Shown: positions 7,886 through 16,668 of the stretch, piece after piece
How the letters are laid out: each line of letters opens with the position of its first letter
Position numbering within the stretch: the stretch's first letter is position 1
Assembly (NCBI GenBank): GCA_009920815.1
Contig: RFZH01000017.1
Location: 1 to 23,070, forward strand
From: Paracoccaceae bacterium
GTDB taxonomy: Bacteria > Pseudomonadota > Alphaproteobacteria > Rhodobacterales > Rhodobacteraceae
Length of the DNA stretch: 23,070 nucleotides
Reading direction: 5' to 3'
The notes under the pieces: generated by a model
Told to the model about the DNA's origin: nothing
What the model saw: only the letters and a program-made list of their open reading frames with translations
Database searches by the model: none
Program-made: the position numbers and the translations under genes

Positions 7886-7900
7886 TGACTTGGCAAGTCA
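7886..7900. promoter_or_regulatory. Perfect 15-bp palindrome, possible operator
   Basis: TGACTTG-G-CAAGTCA: 7-bp arms around one central base, placed 24 bp before the ATG of the DsbD-like gene and 47 bp upstream of the yqgE start. The position suits a repressor or activator site for one or both divergent genes. A direct repeat TGTTCAC (7853-7859 and 7862-7868) lies beside it on the yqgE side. No regulator can be named. Confidence 0.4.
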
Positions 7901-7924
7901 GGATTTTTATCTCACAACAACAAT

Positions 7925-8719
7925 ATGAAAAAGGCTGTGTTAATTTATACTCTGTTTTCGACCTTGGCATTAGGTTTAGCGCCGGCCGCTCAATCAGAAG
8001 GGATACAAGAGGTCGAGCTGTTGCAAGGGTGGCGCGACACGTCAGGCGACGTGATAGCAGCGCTCTCAATCAAGTTGGACCATAACTGGAAAACATACTG
8101 GCGCGCGCCCGGTGATGCAGGCTTTCCGCCTTTATTTGATTTTAGCCAAAGCAAAAACGTTGCTGCAATTGATGTCATTTGGCCAAGTCCTGAACAGATT
8201 GGAAACAGCGGGTTTGAAACGCTGGGCTATACCAAACAGTTGGTCCTCCCGATACGGGTTACACCGGCAAATGATGCACCTGTTACATTGGAATTATCCG
8301 CAAATATCGGCGTCTGTAAGGATATTTGCGTTCCCTATGATTTTGTTGTTTCCCAGCCGCTTCGCCCGAAAAACAAACGTGATCCGCGGATCATCGCCGC
8401 ACTGGCCAACGCGCCCTATGCGCCGAAGGATTTTAACTTGGACGAAATTTCTTGTGACTTTCAAAAAGTAAAAGATGGCATAAGCGTTACCGCAAAAGCG
8501 CGGGTGCCATCCCAAGGCGGGTGGGAATGGTTTGTCATTGAATATACAAGCCCCGATGCGTGGGTCGACATGGCAAAACCAATGCGTCACGGCGATATTT
8601 TGTCAACCTCGGCGATCATAAAAAACACGTCAAACGCACCAGTGCTTATGCAACGCAAGAAACTGCGTCTGTCGATTATTGGACCGTCACGCACGATCGA
8701 ACAGATTGGATGTTCTTAA
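7925..8719 (+). CDS. Secreted stand-alone DsbD N-terminal domain protein
   Basis: A 264-residue periplasmic protein with an N-terminal signal peptide (MKKAVLIYTLFSTLALGLAP, cleavage probably near residue 24). The mature part matches the alpha (N-terminal) domain of the thiol-disulfide transporter DsbD: WRDTSGDVIAALSIKL.HNWKTYWRAPGDAGFPP, and the cysteine pair in GVCKDICVPY (C131, C135). There is no membrane core and no thioredoxin domain, so it would need a partner such as CcdA/DsbD to be reduced. Probable role: redox donor to periplasmic cysteines, for example in cytochrome c maturation. It ends 20 bp from the convergent RND permease. Confidence 0.87.
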   Translation: MKKAVLIYTLFSTLALGLAPAAQSEGIQEVELLQGWRDTSGDVIAALSIKLDHNWKTYWRAPGDAGFPPLFDFSQSKNVAAIDVIWPSPEQIGNSGFETLGYTKQLVLPIRVTPANDAPVTLELSANIGVCKDICVPYDFVVSQPLRPKNKRDPRIIAALANAPYAPKDFNLDEISCDFQKVKDGISVTAKARVPSQGGWEWFVIEYTSPDAWVDMAKPMRHGDILSTSAIIKNTSNAPVLMQRKKLRLSIIGPSRTIEQIGCS

Positions 8720-8739
8720 CGCATTAGGCCACCCGTGGA

Positions 8740-11700
8740 TTAGTTCATCTGGCGCCGCAATTTGACCCAGTTTGCCAAAGCAGCAAAATGCGTTGTCAAG
8801 AACAACAAGGTAATCCAAAGTACGCTTCCCGCAAGGAACAACGCAAACGCAGCCGCAATCCCATTGGTGCCTCCAACCGCGCTGACAAGCGGCTGCAGAC
8901 CAGACGGAAGCCGATCAAACATAATGACCCAACCCATTGTCGCCAAAAGCCACGCACAAATTGCCAAAGTCGATCCTACAAACAACGCCCTTATTTTTAG
9001 GTTGCGCATCGTTAATCCTGTCATAAGTGACACGCGGAACCGTTTGAAATCGTTTTGTATGGCGATAAGCGATGGGACAATGATCAACACCAGCGCCATC
9101 CCAAAGCCCAAACCAAAAACAAGTGTGACCACAGTCGGTTTCAAAAATTCAGCCTGAGAAGAGCGTTCATACAACAATGGCCCCAAGCCCAAAACAGTGG
9201 TCAATGTTGTCAACATGACGGGGCGCAAGCGATCCGCAGCAGCGTCGATCACAGACGGAATAAGACCCCGATCCTTGGCATATTCATCAATGGTTGTGAT
9301 CAAAACGATCGAGTCATTGATGATAATACCGATCATGCCAAGCAAGCCGACGACGGTGAACAAAGACATCGAAATGTCCCACATATAATGCCCCCAAATG
9401 GCACCGACCAAACCAAATGGAATGACCGCCATAACAACAATCGGGCGGGTCCAGCTTGCAAAGACCCAAGTCAAGGTTAGATAAATACCAACCAAACATA
9501 AAATCAGACCTGTTCTCGCGTCATTTAGGAATTCGTTCTCTTGTTCAGCAAGGCCAGACAGGCGCCAGTCAACTTGGCGTTCTGATGCGATACGGGGCAA
9601 AATATCATTTTCAAGAGCCTCGGACACCGCCACGGCATCCTCTGGGTTATCTTCGGCAATGTCGCCTGTGACCGATATCAAACGTATGCCGTTTTCACGC
9701 CGCACAGTCGAAAATCCGGAACGCCTTTCAACGCTGACAATATCGGCGATGGGCACGTAAATACCGTTGGGTGCACGCAATTGCATGCGCTCTAGGAAAT
9801 CCGACGTCAACTCTTGTTGAGGCAATTCAACACGGATCGCCGCACTACGTGACCCCAATGGATAGGTCGCGGCCTCAACACCGTTTAGTCGATTCCGCAA
9901 AACACTACCCAGCCCGTCAATCGTAAAGCCCAGCGCTTGGCCTTGGGGTGTCAGCTCTAAGATAAGTTCTTCTTTGTCATACGACAGATCATCTTCTACG
10001 GCAGACACCTGAGGAAAACGCGCCAGCGCAGTTTTTAGATCCTCTGACGCAGCCTTGAGCGTTTGAGCATCTGCACCATAAAACTGCACATCCAGCGCAT
10101 CGCCGCCTGGCCCAGACCGCCAACCACGAAACGAAAGCGTTTCAAGCAACGGATGTTCGCGCACCGCGTCTTGCAATTCGCCAACAAACGCAAAGCTGGA
10201 ATAGGGACGAAAATCCGGTTCGATAATTTCAATCGAAATACCCCCCAACAAATCGGCGGATTTATTTTCCGTTCCCGGCAACGCGCGACCAGAATTTCCG
10301 CCAATTTCAACCAGGACATATTCCACCGGGTTCCGCCCATGGCGTTCCTCATAAGATTTGCCCAACTCTTCAACCGCGCGTTGCAACTCGCGGGTCATCG
10401 CAAGTGTATCTTCACGCGTGGCGGTATTTAACATGGCAAAGTTGCCAGTCACAGAGGACAGCTCTGGCGCTGCAAAAAACCGCCATGCAACTTTACCTGA
10501 AATCACCAAAGTGACTTGTGATGCCAACAGCACAAGCGCCCCTGCCAACATGACATATCGCGTACGCACAACGAAATAAATGAACCGACGAAATAGCGTA
10601 TCACGCGCCCATTCAAACGCAATATTGACCACATAACTGGGGCGATCATACCATCGAATTCTATCACCAGTTCCAAGTGAATGCGCCATATGGTTTGGCA
10701 AAATCAAGAAACATTCAACCAAAGATGCCAACAGGACCACAATAACCGTAAACGGGATATCCGCGATCAAATCGCCAAACCGCCCACCAATTGCAGTCAG
10801 ACCAAAAAAGGCAATTACCGTGGTTATCGTGGCGGCCAAAACAGGCATTGCCATGCGGATCGCCGCAGTTTCCGCCGCCTCTATCGGTGGCAATCCACGC
10901 CGCGCACGTTGATCGGCATGTTCGCCAACAACAATAGCGTCATCCACAACAATCCCCAGCGTAATAATAAGCGCAAAAAGCGAAATCATATTAAACGTCA
11001 AACCTGCGAAATACATGATCGCTATCGCAGTCATCATTGCCGTTGGAATACCCGCGGCAACCCAAAACGCGGTTCTTGCATTCAGGAATAAAAACAAAAG
11101 GCCCAAGACCAAAATCAGTCCCGATATCCCATTGTTAACCAAGATATTCAAACGTCCCGAAATATATTCTGCGCGGGTTCGTATCAATTCAATGTTGGTC
11201 CCCGCTGGCAAGGTCGCCTCAAGCTTTTGTGCAATGCCTTCGACCTGATGTTGAATGTCGATCGCATCGCCTTTTTGGGACCGATCCACACGTACTGTCA
11301 CGGCCTGATCTTCACCGACGAAATAAGCGCGCTCTCGGTCTACTCCATTGTTAAAAACCCGAGCAACATCGCCGATTGTCAATGTGGACCCATCCGAATT
11401 TGACCCAAGAACAATAGATTGAATTTCATCCACGCTGCGCTTTTCTATGCCAGTGCGCACACGCGTATTTGCACCACTTACATCACCGGCTGGATCTGCG
11501 CTGACCTCTTCGGCGATGACAGATGCAATTTGGCGCATGGTAGTATTATATTTTATGAGATTTGCAGTGGGTACTTCGACTATGACTTCGGGTGCCGCGA
11601 CGCCGCGAATGGTTGTACGTGTCACGCCTTCGTTGAACAGGCGCAAAACAAATTCATCGGCGAATTGCCCAAGTTGTTCTATTTCAACAGGTCCTGAGAT

Positions 11701-12147
11701 GATCACATCCGTGACGCGATCGCTCCATGATGATCGGGTGATTGTCGGATCCTCAGCGTCCTCGGGCAAAGACGGGATCAAATCCAAAGCGGTTTCAACA
11801 TCGGCCTTTGCGCGTGCCATGTCCCACTCTGGTTCAAATTCAAGGTCAATTCGCGCGCTGCCCTCGCGCGACGTGCTATTCGCGCCCGTGACACCCTCAA
11901 TCGCCAACAGTGTCGGTTCGACGACTTGCACAATCGCTGCATCTACATCCTCGGCGCCCGCGCCCTTCCATACGAAGGAAATCGAGATATTATCGACGAT
12001 GACATCTGGAAAAAATTGTGCTCGCATTCGCGGGACAGCCATTAGACCCGCAACGAGCAAAATCACCAATAACAAATTGGCCGCAGTTTTATGGCGGGTA
12101 AAATACGATAAAAGCCCACCAGCAGATTTTGGAATATCACGGACCAT
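8740..12147 (-). CDS. RND efflux transporter permease
   Basis: Inner-membrane proton-driven pump subunit, 1135 residues. TM1 is near residues 22-40, the first porter domain runs to about 335, and TM4 carries the proton-relay aspartates in GIVVDDAIVVGE (D402/D403). A second half repeats the layout, with ENEFLNDARTGLILCLVGIYL before TM7-like helices and IGIIINDSIVLITTID as the degenerate TM10 counterpart. The protein goes about 80 residues beyond the normal end (PSLIAIQNDFKRF) and adds two hydrophobic helices (about 1052-1077 and 1096-1121). The ATG is 10 bp after the adaptor gene stop, so the two form an operon. Substrate unknown; no outer-membrane channel gene is next to it. Confidence 0.94.
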   Translation of the reverse strand: MVRDIPKSAGGLLSYFTRHKTAANLLLVILLVAGLMAVPRMRAQFFPDVIVDNISISFVWKGAGAEDVDAAIVQVVEPTLLAIEGVTGANSTSREGSARIDLEFEPEWDMARAKADVETALDLIPSLPEDAEDPTITRSSWSDRVTDVIISGPVEIEQLGQFADEFVLRLFNEGVTRTTIRGVAAPEVIVEVPTANLIKYNTTMRQIASVIAEEVSADPAGDVSGANTRVRTGIEKRSVDEIQSIVLGSNSDGSTLTIGDVARVFNNGVDRERAYFVGEDQAVTVRVDRSQKGDAIDIQHQVEGIAQKLEATLPAGTNIELIRTRAEYISGRLNILVNNGISGLILVLGLLFLFLNARTAFWVAAGIPTAMMTAIAIMYFAGLTFNMISLFALIITLGIVVDDAIVVGEHADQRARRGLPPIEAAETAAIRMAMPVLAATITTVIAFFGLTAIGGRFGDLIADIPFTVIVVLLASLVECFLILPNHMAHSLGTGDRIRWYDRPSYVVNIAFEWARDTLFRRFIYFVVRTRYVMLAGALVLLASQVTLVISGKVAWRFFAAPELSSVTGNFAMLNTATREDTLAMTRELQRAVEELGKSYEERHGRNPVEYVLVEIGGNSGRALPGTENKSADLLGGISIEIIEPDFRPYSSFAFVGELQDAVREHPLLETLSFRGWRSGPGGDALDVQFYGADAQTLKAASEDLKTALARFPQVSAVEDDLSYDKEELILELTPQGQALGFTIDGLGSVLRNRLNGVEAATYPLGSRSAAIRVELPQQELTSDFLERMQLRAPNGIYVPIADIVSVERRSGFSTVRRENGIRLISVTGDIAEDNPEDAVAVSEALENDILPRIASERQVDWRLSGLAEQENEFLNDARTGLILCLVGIYLTLTWVFASWTRPIVVMAVIPFGLVGAIWGHYMWDISMSLFTVVGLLGMIGIIINDSIVLITTIDEYAKDRGLIPSVIDAAADRLRPVMLTTLTTVLGLGPLLYERSSQAEFLKPTVVTLVFGLGFGMALVLIIVPSLIAIQNDFKRFRVSLMTGLTMRNLKIRALFVGSTLAICAWLLATMGWVIMFDRLPSGLQPLVSAVGGTNGIAAAFALFLAGSVLWITLLFLTTHFAALANWVKLRRQMN

Positions 12148-12157
12148 GGGTCACACC

Positions 12158-13612
12158 TCACATGCGGCTTTCAAGCCTTTGAACGACTTTTGCGGGAACT
12201 TGGTCTTGGTTTAGCTGACCAAGAATACGCTTTTTGGCTTCGGCAGGGATAAATCCATTCGCTTCGACATAAGCGATTAACTTAGCGCGGCGCTCTTGAG
12301 TGAGTTCAACTGTTTCAGGTTCCTGGGCTCCGCCTTGAACATCACTTTGGCGCAACGGTTTCACCTTGATCCCCGCCCCAAGCAATGGGGTCTGCACCGC
12401 AACCACCTCTCGGCCGACCAGATCGCGTGACCGGACAATCACATCATTGCCTTGACGACGTAACAGTGTGACGTCGACTTTTTCTAAACGATCTTCTTCA
12501 CCCAAAACCAAGACAGTGTTTTCCGCATCAAGTGCCGTGCCCGGCAAACGGATCGCAAATCGCAATTCTGGTTCCTGCACTTTTACACTTACAAAATCAC
12601 CTGGCTTTAGCCCAATTGGATTTTGCAACTGGGCAAAAACCAAACGTCCCGTTTGACCATCGCCAACGGATCCGGCATCGCGGCTTAACAAGGCCGAAGA
12701 TGTTAATTCGGTTCCCATCACACTCAAGGATACTGTTGTCGGCGCATCAATCAAACGACCGTTGTCATCCAACAGTCGGGCATACTGTTCAGTCGAGACA
12801 CGAAACGCTACCTCAAGCGCGTTTGGATCAATCAACTGACCGATGCGTTCATTACTGCTGACCAATCCACCTTGCACCAAGCTGATCCCGCTCAGGACAC
12901 CTGAAAATTCTGCTACAAGCACTGTGTCATCCAACCGACGCTGCGCGTCACTTGCCGCCAATTGCACACGGGTCAATCGGGTTTGCGCCTGAGATTGGCG
13001 CGCAAACGCTTGGTCAAGGGCGCTGCGGCGCGACAGCACAGCTTGTGCGGCACTGGATGCCGCAAGCTCTGCGGCCTCGACCGCGGCTGCTGTTCCAACG
13101 CCACGCGTTTGCAGATCAACCTGGCGCTCATAAGCACGTGACCGCAAATCTGCCTGTTGCTTGGCCGCGGCCAGCTCGTCTTGTGCCAACGCGATTGCGC
13201 GCTCTGCTTCGGCAACTTCGCCCATCGCATCGGTAACATCCGCCTTGGCGCGCGCCAAATCGGATTGCGCATTTGCATCGTTCAAGCGCGCTAACACTTC
13301 GCCTTGCTGAACTTGGCCGCCCTCAATAAAGTTGGGCGATAGTTCAATGACTTGACCACTGCTTGCCAATCTCAGATCGAGCGTGCGGCGACTTTGGATT
13401 TCGCCAAATGCTTCCAACGTTGGTGCGATAGTATCCGGCTCAGCTGCAACGACATTTACCGTGAATATACGTTCCCGTGCCTGCGGGGCGCGCGTTTCCT
13501 TGGACATGCGATCACCGATCGCAGTTTTCACCATTTGCCCAGCAAACGCCAAAAGCCCCAAACTAAGTGACAAAAGAAATAGACCGATCAAGCCATTACG
13601 AAGAAAGCGCAT
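12158..13612 (-). CDS. RND periplasmic adaptor (membrane fusion protein)
   Basis: HlyD/MFP-type adaptor of 484 residues that links the RND permease to an outer-membrane channel. It has an N-terminal membrane anchor (about 7-25), a split lipoyl domain beginning SSGQVIELSPNFIEGG, a long alanine/glutamine-rich coiled coil (about 112-215) and beta-barrel/membrane-proximal domains. The last roughly 55 residues after a PETVELT linker form a charged helical tail (ERRAKLIAYVEANG) not usual in the family. RBS AAGGA precedes the ATG. It is the first gene of the pair with the permease, and lies 92 bp downstream of moaB. Confidence 0.92.
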   Translation of the reverse strand: MRFLRNGLIGLFLLSLSLGLLAFAGQMVKTAIGDRMSKETRAPQARERIFTVNVVAAEPDTIAPTLEAFGEIQSRRTLDLRLASSGQVIELSPNFIEGGQVQQGEVLARLNDANAQSDLARAKADVTDAMGEVAEAERAIALAQDELAAAKQQADLRSRAYERQVDLQTRGVGTAAAVEAAELAASSAAQAVLSRRSALDQAFARQSQAQTRLTRVQLAASDAQRRLDDTVLVAEFSGVLSGISLVQGGLVSSNERIGQLIDPNALEVAFRVSTEQYARLLDDNGRLIDAPTTVSLSVMGTELTSSALLSRDAGSVGDGQTGRLVFAQLQNPIGLKPGDFVSVKVQEPELRFAIRLPGTALDAENTVLVLGEEDRLEKVDVTLLRRQGNDVIVRSRDLVGREVVAVQTPLLGAGIKVKPLRQSDVQGGAQEPETVELTQERRAKLIAYVEANGFIPAEAKKRILGQLNQDQVPAKVVQRLESRM

Positions 13613-13704
13613 TACACTGTCCTTGAGAAAAGTGAGTAGGATAGTCGTCGTTATTTATTTGGATCATTGATGCCATGCAGAAATACTTCCCACGCGACAT
13701 AACG

Positions 13705-14247
13705 TTATTTGCGCCGCATATGTTCATCGAGCCGCGGCATAATCTCGACGAAGTTACATGGCCGATGGCGATAATCAAGCTGCTTGGACAAAATCTCATC
13801 CCACGCATCTTTGCAGGCACCGGGCGATCCGGGCAACGCAAATAGATATGTGCCACCTGCAACGCCAGCGGTCGCGCGTGATTGCACCGCTGAGGTTCCG
13901 ATTTTTTGCATGCTTACGATTGTGAAAACCGTGCCAAAGGCGTCAATTTCTTTTTCATAGACATCTCGATGTGCCTCTACTGTGACGTCACGACCCGTTA
14001 GTCCTGTGCCACCAGTGCTGATCACAACATCGATGTTACGATCCGCAATCCAATCCCGTAATAAATTGGCAATTTCACCACGCTCATCCGCCACGATTTT
14101 ACGATCTGCCAAGATATGACCCGCAGCTTGTACGCGATCAACCAAAGTTTGACCTGATTTGTCATCGTCATAAGATCGGGTATCTGACACGGTCAAAACG
14201 GCTATTTTGACGGGGACAAATTCTTTGGTTTCATCGATGCGCGACAT
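13705..14247 (-). CDS. moaB: Molybdenum cofactor biosynthesis protein MoaB
   Basis: MogA/MoaB-family molybdopterin-binding protein (180 residues), thought to adenylylate molybdopterin before molybdate insertion or to be a close relative of the enzyme that does. Motifs: VLTVSDTRS near the start, ISTGGTGLTGRDVTVEA (the MPT-binding glycine loop) and the second loop GTSAVQSRATAG with LPGSPGACK. Its ATG directly abuts the end of the uracil-DNA glycosylase gene with no spacer, so it is co-transcribed with it. Mo-cofactor genes mobA and mobB are about 11 kb away. Confidence 0.93.
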   Translation of the reverse strand: MSRIDETKEFVPVKIAVLTVSDTRSYDDDKSGQTLVDRVQAAGHILADRKIVADERGEIANLLRDWIADRNIDVVISTGGTGLTGRDVTVEAHRDVYEKEIDAFGTVFTIVSMQKIGTSAVQSRATAGVAGGTYLFALPGSPGACKDAWDEILSKQLDYRHRPCNFVEIMPRLDEHMRRK

Positions 14248-15021
14248 CTAAATCCCCAGCCTTGATTTGATTTGCAATAAATCCATCCACGCCTCGCGTT
14301 TGGACAGGGGGCTGCGTAATAGATAATCAGGATGGAACATCGGCAAAACATCAATCCCTGCCACCTTGGACCATGTCCCGCGCAACCGCGTGATGCCCCG
14401 TTCGCCCAATAGGGCCGCACAGCTGATGTTACCCATCGCAACGACAACCTCTGGCTGCGCCAATTCGATGTGACGGATCAAAAAGGGCGCCATCATATTT
14501 ATTTCGTCTTGCGAAGGATCGCGATTTTGCGGTGGGCGCCATGGGACGACATTCGTCAAATACACCGCACGTTCGGCATCAACAGCGTCGCGCGACATGC
14601 CGATCGCCGAAAACATTTTGTCCAGCAATTGCCCCGAGCGGCCAACGAAGGGCTTGCCTTGAGTGTCTTCGTCGCGGCCTGGACCATCCCCAACGATCAT
14701 GACACGCGCCGCAGGGTTTCCGTCAGAAAACACCATGTTGCGCGAGCCGCGTTTTAATTGGCAATGTTCAAAATTTGCAATTGCGTCCCGCAAGTCCGAT
14801 ATCGACGTCACACGCCTGACGATCTGAGCTGCAATATCTACGGGGCTTTCTTCTTTTGCAATTTGCGCCACGACCTTGGCGGTCTTTGACGTTGCAGGTC
14901 TGGCTTTATCTTGCAGTTCAAAACGATTGACGGGCGCGTCCAAGATTGCCTCGGACACCCCCAGTTCCATCTGCCATTCCAAAACTGATTTGGCATAATG
15001 CCAATCTAACTGCGATTCCAT
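14248..15021 (-). CDS. Uracil-DNA glycosylase, family 4/5-like
   Basis: Removes uracil from DNA in base excision repair. At 257 residues it has an N-terminal extension of about 80 residues, then the glycosylase domain. Motif A reads GDGPGRDED (111-119) where family 4 usually has GEAPGxxED; QGKPFVGRSGQLLDKM and the DNA-binding motif HPDYLLR (230-236) are intact. The cysteines that hold the [4Fe-4S] cluster in family 4 appear missing: only C87 remains of the N-terminal pair, and the later positions are W161 (NVVPWRPP) and a methionine near 177. This looks like the alphaproteobacterial variant of the family. It is first in an operon with moaB and divergent from comM. Confidence 0.9.
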   Translation of the reverse strand: MESQLDWHYAKSVLEWQMELGVSEAILDAPVNRFELQDKARPATSKTAKVVAQIAKEESPVDIAAQIVRRVTSISDLRDAIANFEHCQLKRGSRNMVFSDGNPAARVMIVGDGPGRDEDTQGKPFVGRSGQLLDKMFSAIGMSRDAVDAERAVYLTNVVPWRPPQNRDPSQDEINMMAPFLIRHIELAQPEVVVAMGNISCAALLGERGITRLRGTWSKVAGIDVLPMFHPDYLLRSPLSKREAWMDLLQIKSRLGI

Positions 15022-15082
15022 AACGGCATGTTATAGGTGCAATCACCAAAGGAAAAGCGTTCAGAGCAATTCCTACAAATCG

Positions 15083-15119
15083 TTAACTATTTGGCAATAA
15101 TCGTTTGTCATGTCTTAAC
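15083..15119 (+). promoter_or_regulatory. Two TTAAC half-sites upstream of comM (CtrA-like)
   Basis: TTAACTAT at 15083-15090 differs by one base from the CtrA half-site TTAACCAT, and a second TTAAC lies at 15115-15119, 32 bp further on. They are in the divergent udg-comM interval just before the comM ribosome binding site. In some Rhodobacterales CtrA controls competence genes including comM. Two short matches can occur by chance. Confidence 0.3.
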
Positions 15120-15136
15120 GAAAGGGGGGCCTCCGA

Positions 15137-16495
15137 GTGATCACACGCGCCTATACAGTTTGCTTTGAAGGCATTGAACCAAAAGTGATTGACGTTGAAT
15201 GCGCAATCACTAACGGTCTGCCCGCGTTTTCCATCGTCGGGCTGCCTGATAAAGCGGTATCAGAAGCACGCGAACGCATCCGGGCGGCCTTTGCAGCCCT
15301 GTCCATCGCACTGCCGTCAAAACGCATCACGGTGAACCTGACCCCCGCTGATTTACCGAAAGAAGGGTCACATCTAGATTTGCCTATTGCCTTAGCGCTT
15401 TTGGCTGGGCTGGATATTGTGCCGAAAGAAGATGTCGAAAATGCCATTTCCATTGGCGAAGTGTCATTAGATGGCCGGCTGAACGCCGTATCAGGAGCCC
15501 TACCTACGGCGTTAAAAGCTGCTGAGTTGGACAAATCGCTGCTCTGCCCCGAAGCCTGTGGCAACGAAGCGGCATGGATCGACCAAACCCGCGTCATCGC
15601 CGCACCATCGCTTTTGCGGTTGATCCAGCATTTGACAGGACAAAACCCGATCGAGGCCGCAGAACCGCGCGCACTGCCCCCGCCTAGACATCACTGCGAT
15701 ATGCACGATGTAAAAGGTCAAGAACGTGCAAAACGCGCATTAGAAATTGCCGCTGCAGGTCGGCATCACCTTTTGATGGTCGGCACGCCTGGCGCCGGAA
15801 AATCGATGCTGGCTGCACGGTTGCAAACAATATTACCCCCTATGACAGCCCGCGAAGCGTTAGACACAACGATGATCTATTCGATCTCGGGGTTAACAAG
15901 GAATGGTGGGTTACAAAATACACGCCCCTTTCGCGAACCCCATCACACGTCTTCGATGGCTGCAATAGTGGGGGGCGGGAGGTCTGCAAAACCTGGGGAA
16001 ATATCGCTGGCGCATAACGGCGTTTTGTTTCTGGACGAATTGCCCGAATTTCCGCGAAATGTTCTAGAAACGTTACGTCAGCCGCTAGAAACAGGCGAAG
16101 TGATGATCGCACGTGCCAACGCGCATGTGAAATATCCTTGCCGTTTTACCCTTATTGCGGCGGCAAATCCCTGTCGCTGCGGATATATGACCCAGCCGGA
16201 TCAGGCCTGTAATCGCGCGCCGCTGTGCGGTGCAGAATATCTTAGCCGCATATCAGGGCCGCTCATGGATCGGTTTGACCTAAGAATTGAAGTACCCCCC
16301 GTCAGCTTTCGCGATCTTAGCGATCATAACCGCGGCGAAGCCAGCGAAACGATTGCCGCGCGTGTCCATGAAGCGCGCTTGCTGCAATTAGAGCGCACCA
16401 AAGATCAATCAAATGAAAGAACCAATGCGGATCTTCAGGGTGAAAAACTGACCCCTGTCATGAAATTCGACGGAGCAGCTGTGGGCTATCTGTAA
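15137..16495 (+). CDS. comM: ComM/YifB-type AAA ATPase, truncated by in-frame stop
   Basis: Magnesium-chelatase-like AAA+ ATPase, the branch-migration helicase ComM used in natural transformation. It starts at GTG 15137 behind an AGGGGGG ribosome binding site. The N-terminal ChlI/Lon-S5-like domain (1-175) is followed by the ATPase: Walker A GTPGAGKS (216-223), Walker B GVLFLDELPEF (295-305), and the cysteine-rich segment ANPCRCGY. The frame ends at TAA 16493-16495 after 452 codons, but the same frame continues without interruption for 52 more codons with normal ComM C-terminal sequence, giving 504 residues in total, the usual family length. So a single nonsense change (or a sequencing error) removes the C-terminal helical domain. 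Probably impaired or inactive if real. Confidence 0.85.
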   Translation: MITRAYTVCFEGIEPKVIDVECAITNGLPAFSIVGLPDKAVSEARERIRAAFAALSIALPSKRITVNLTPADLPKEGSHLDLPIALALLAGLDIVPKEDVENAISIGEVSLDGRLNAVSGALPTALKAAELDKSLLCPEACGNEAAWIDQTRVIAAPSLLRLIQHLTGQNPIEAAEPRALPPPRHHCDMHDVKGQERAKRALEIAAAGRHHLLMVGTPGAGKSMLAARLQTILPPMTAREALDTTMIYSISGLTRNGGLQNTRPFREPHHTSSMAAIVGGGRSAKPGEISLAHNGVLFLDELPEFPRNVLETLRQPLETGEVMIARANAHVKYPCRFTLIAAANPCRCGYMTQPDQACNRAPLCGAEYLSRISGPLMDRFDLRIEVPPVSFRDLSDHNRGEASETIAARVHEARLLQLERTKDQSNERTNADLQGEKLTPVMKFDGAAVGYL

Positions 16496-16651
16496 ACGGC
16501 GGCGGAAAAACTTGACCTCACGGCGCGAGGGTTTCATCGGATCATGCGCGTTGCACGCACGATCGCAGATTTAGACAGCTCGGAGAGTACGCAAAAGCAC
16601 CATATTTCCGAAGCAATCAGTTTTCGCCTTGTAAAAGATGATATCGTCTAG
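16496..16651 (+). pseudogene. comM: In-frame remnant of the comM 3' end
   Basis: Directly after the premature TAA, the comM frame reads TAAEKLDLTARGFHRIMRVA and on through RTIADLDSS to a TAG at 16649-16651. This is the conserved Mg-chelatase C-terminal segment of ComM (AAEKL.L.ARG.HR..RVARTIADL). There is no frameshift and no obvious internal start. It lies 17 bp from the convergent HTH gene. Confidence 0.85.
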
Positions 16652-16668
16652 CGCGTAAAACGATCGGG

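Noticed and set aside
11447..12214. 255-codon open frame on the plus strand
   Set aside because: Lies entirely antisense to the RND permease N-terminus and adaptor 3' end, with serine/arginine-rich low-complexity translation and no domain; a shadow of the real genes.
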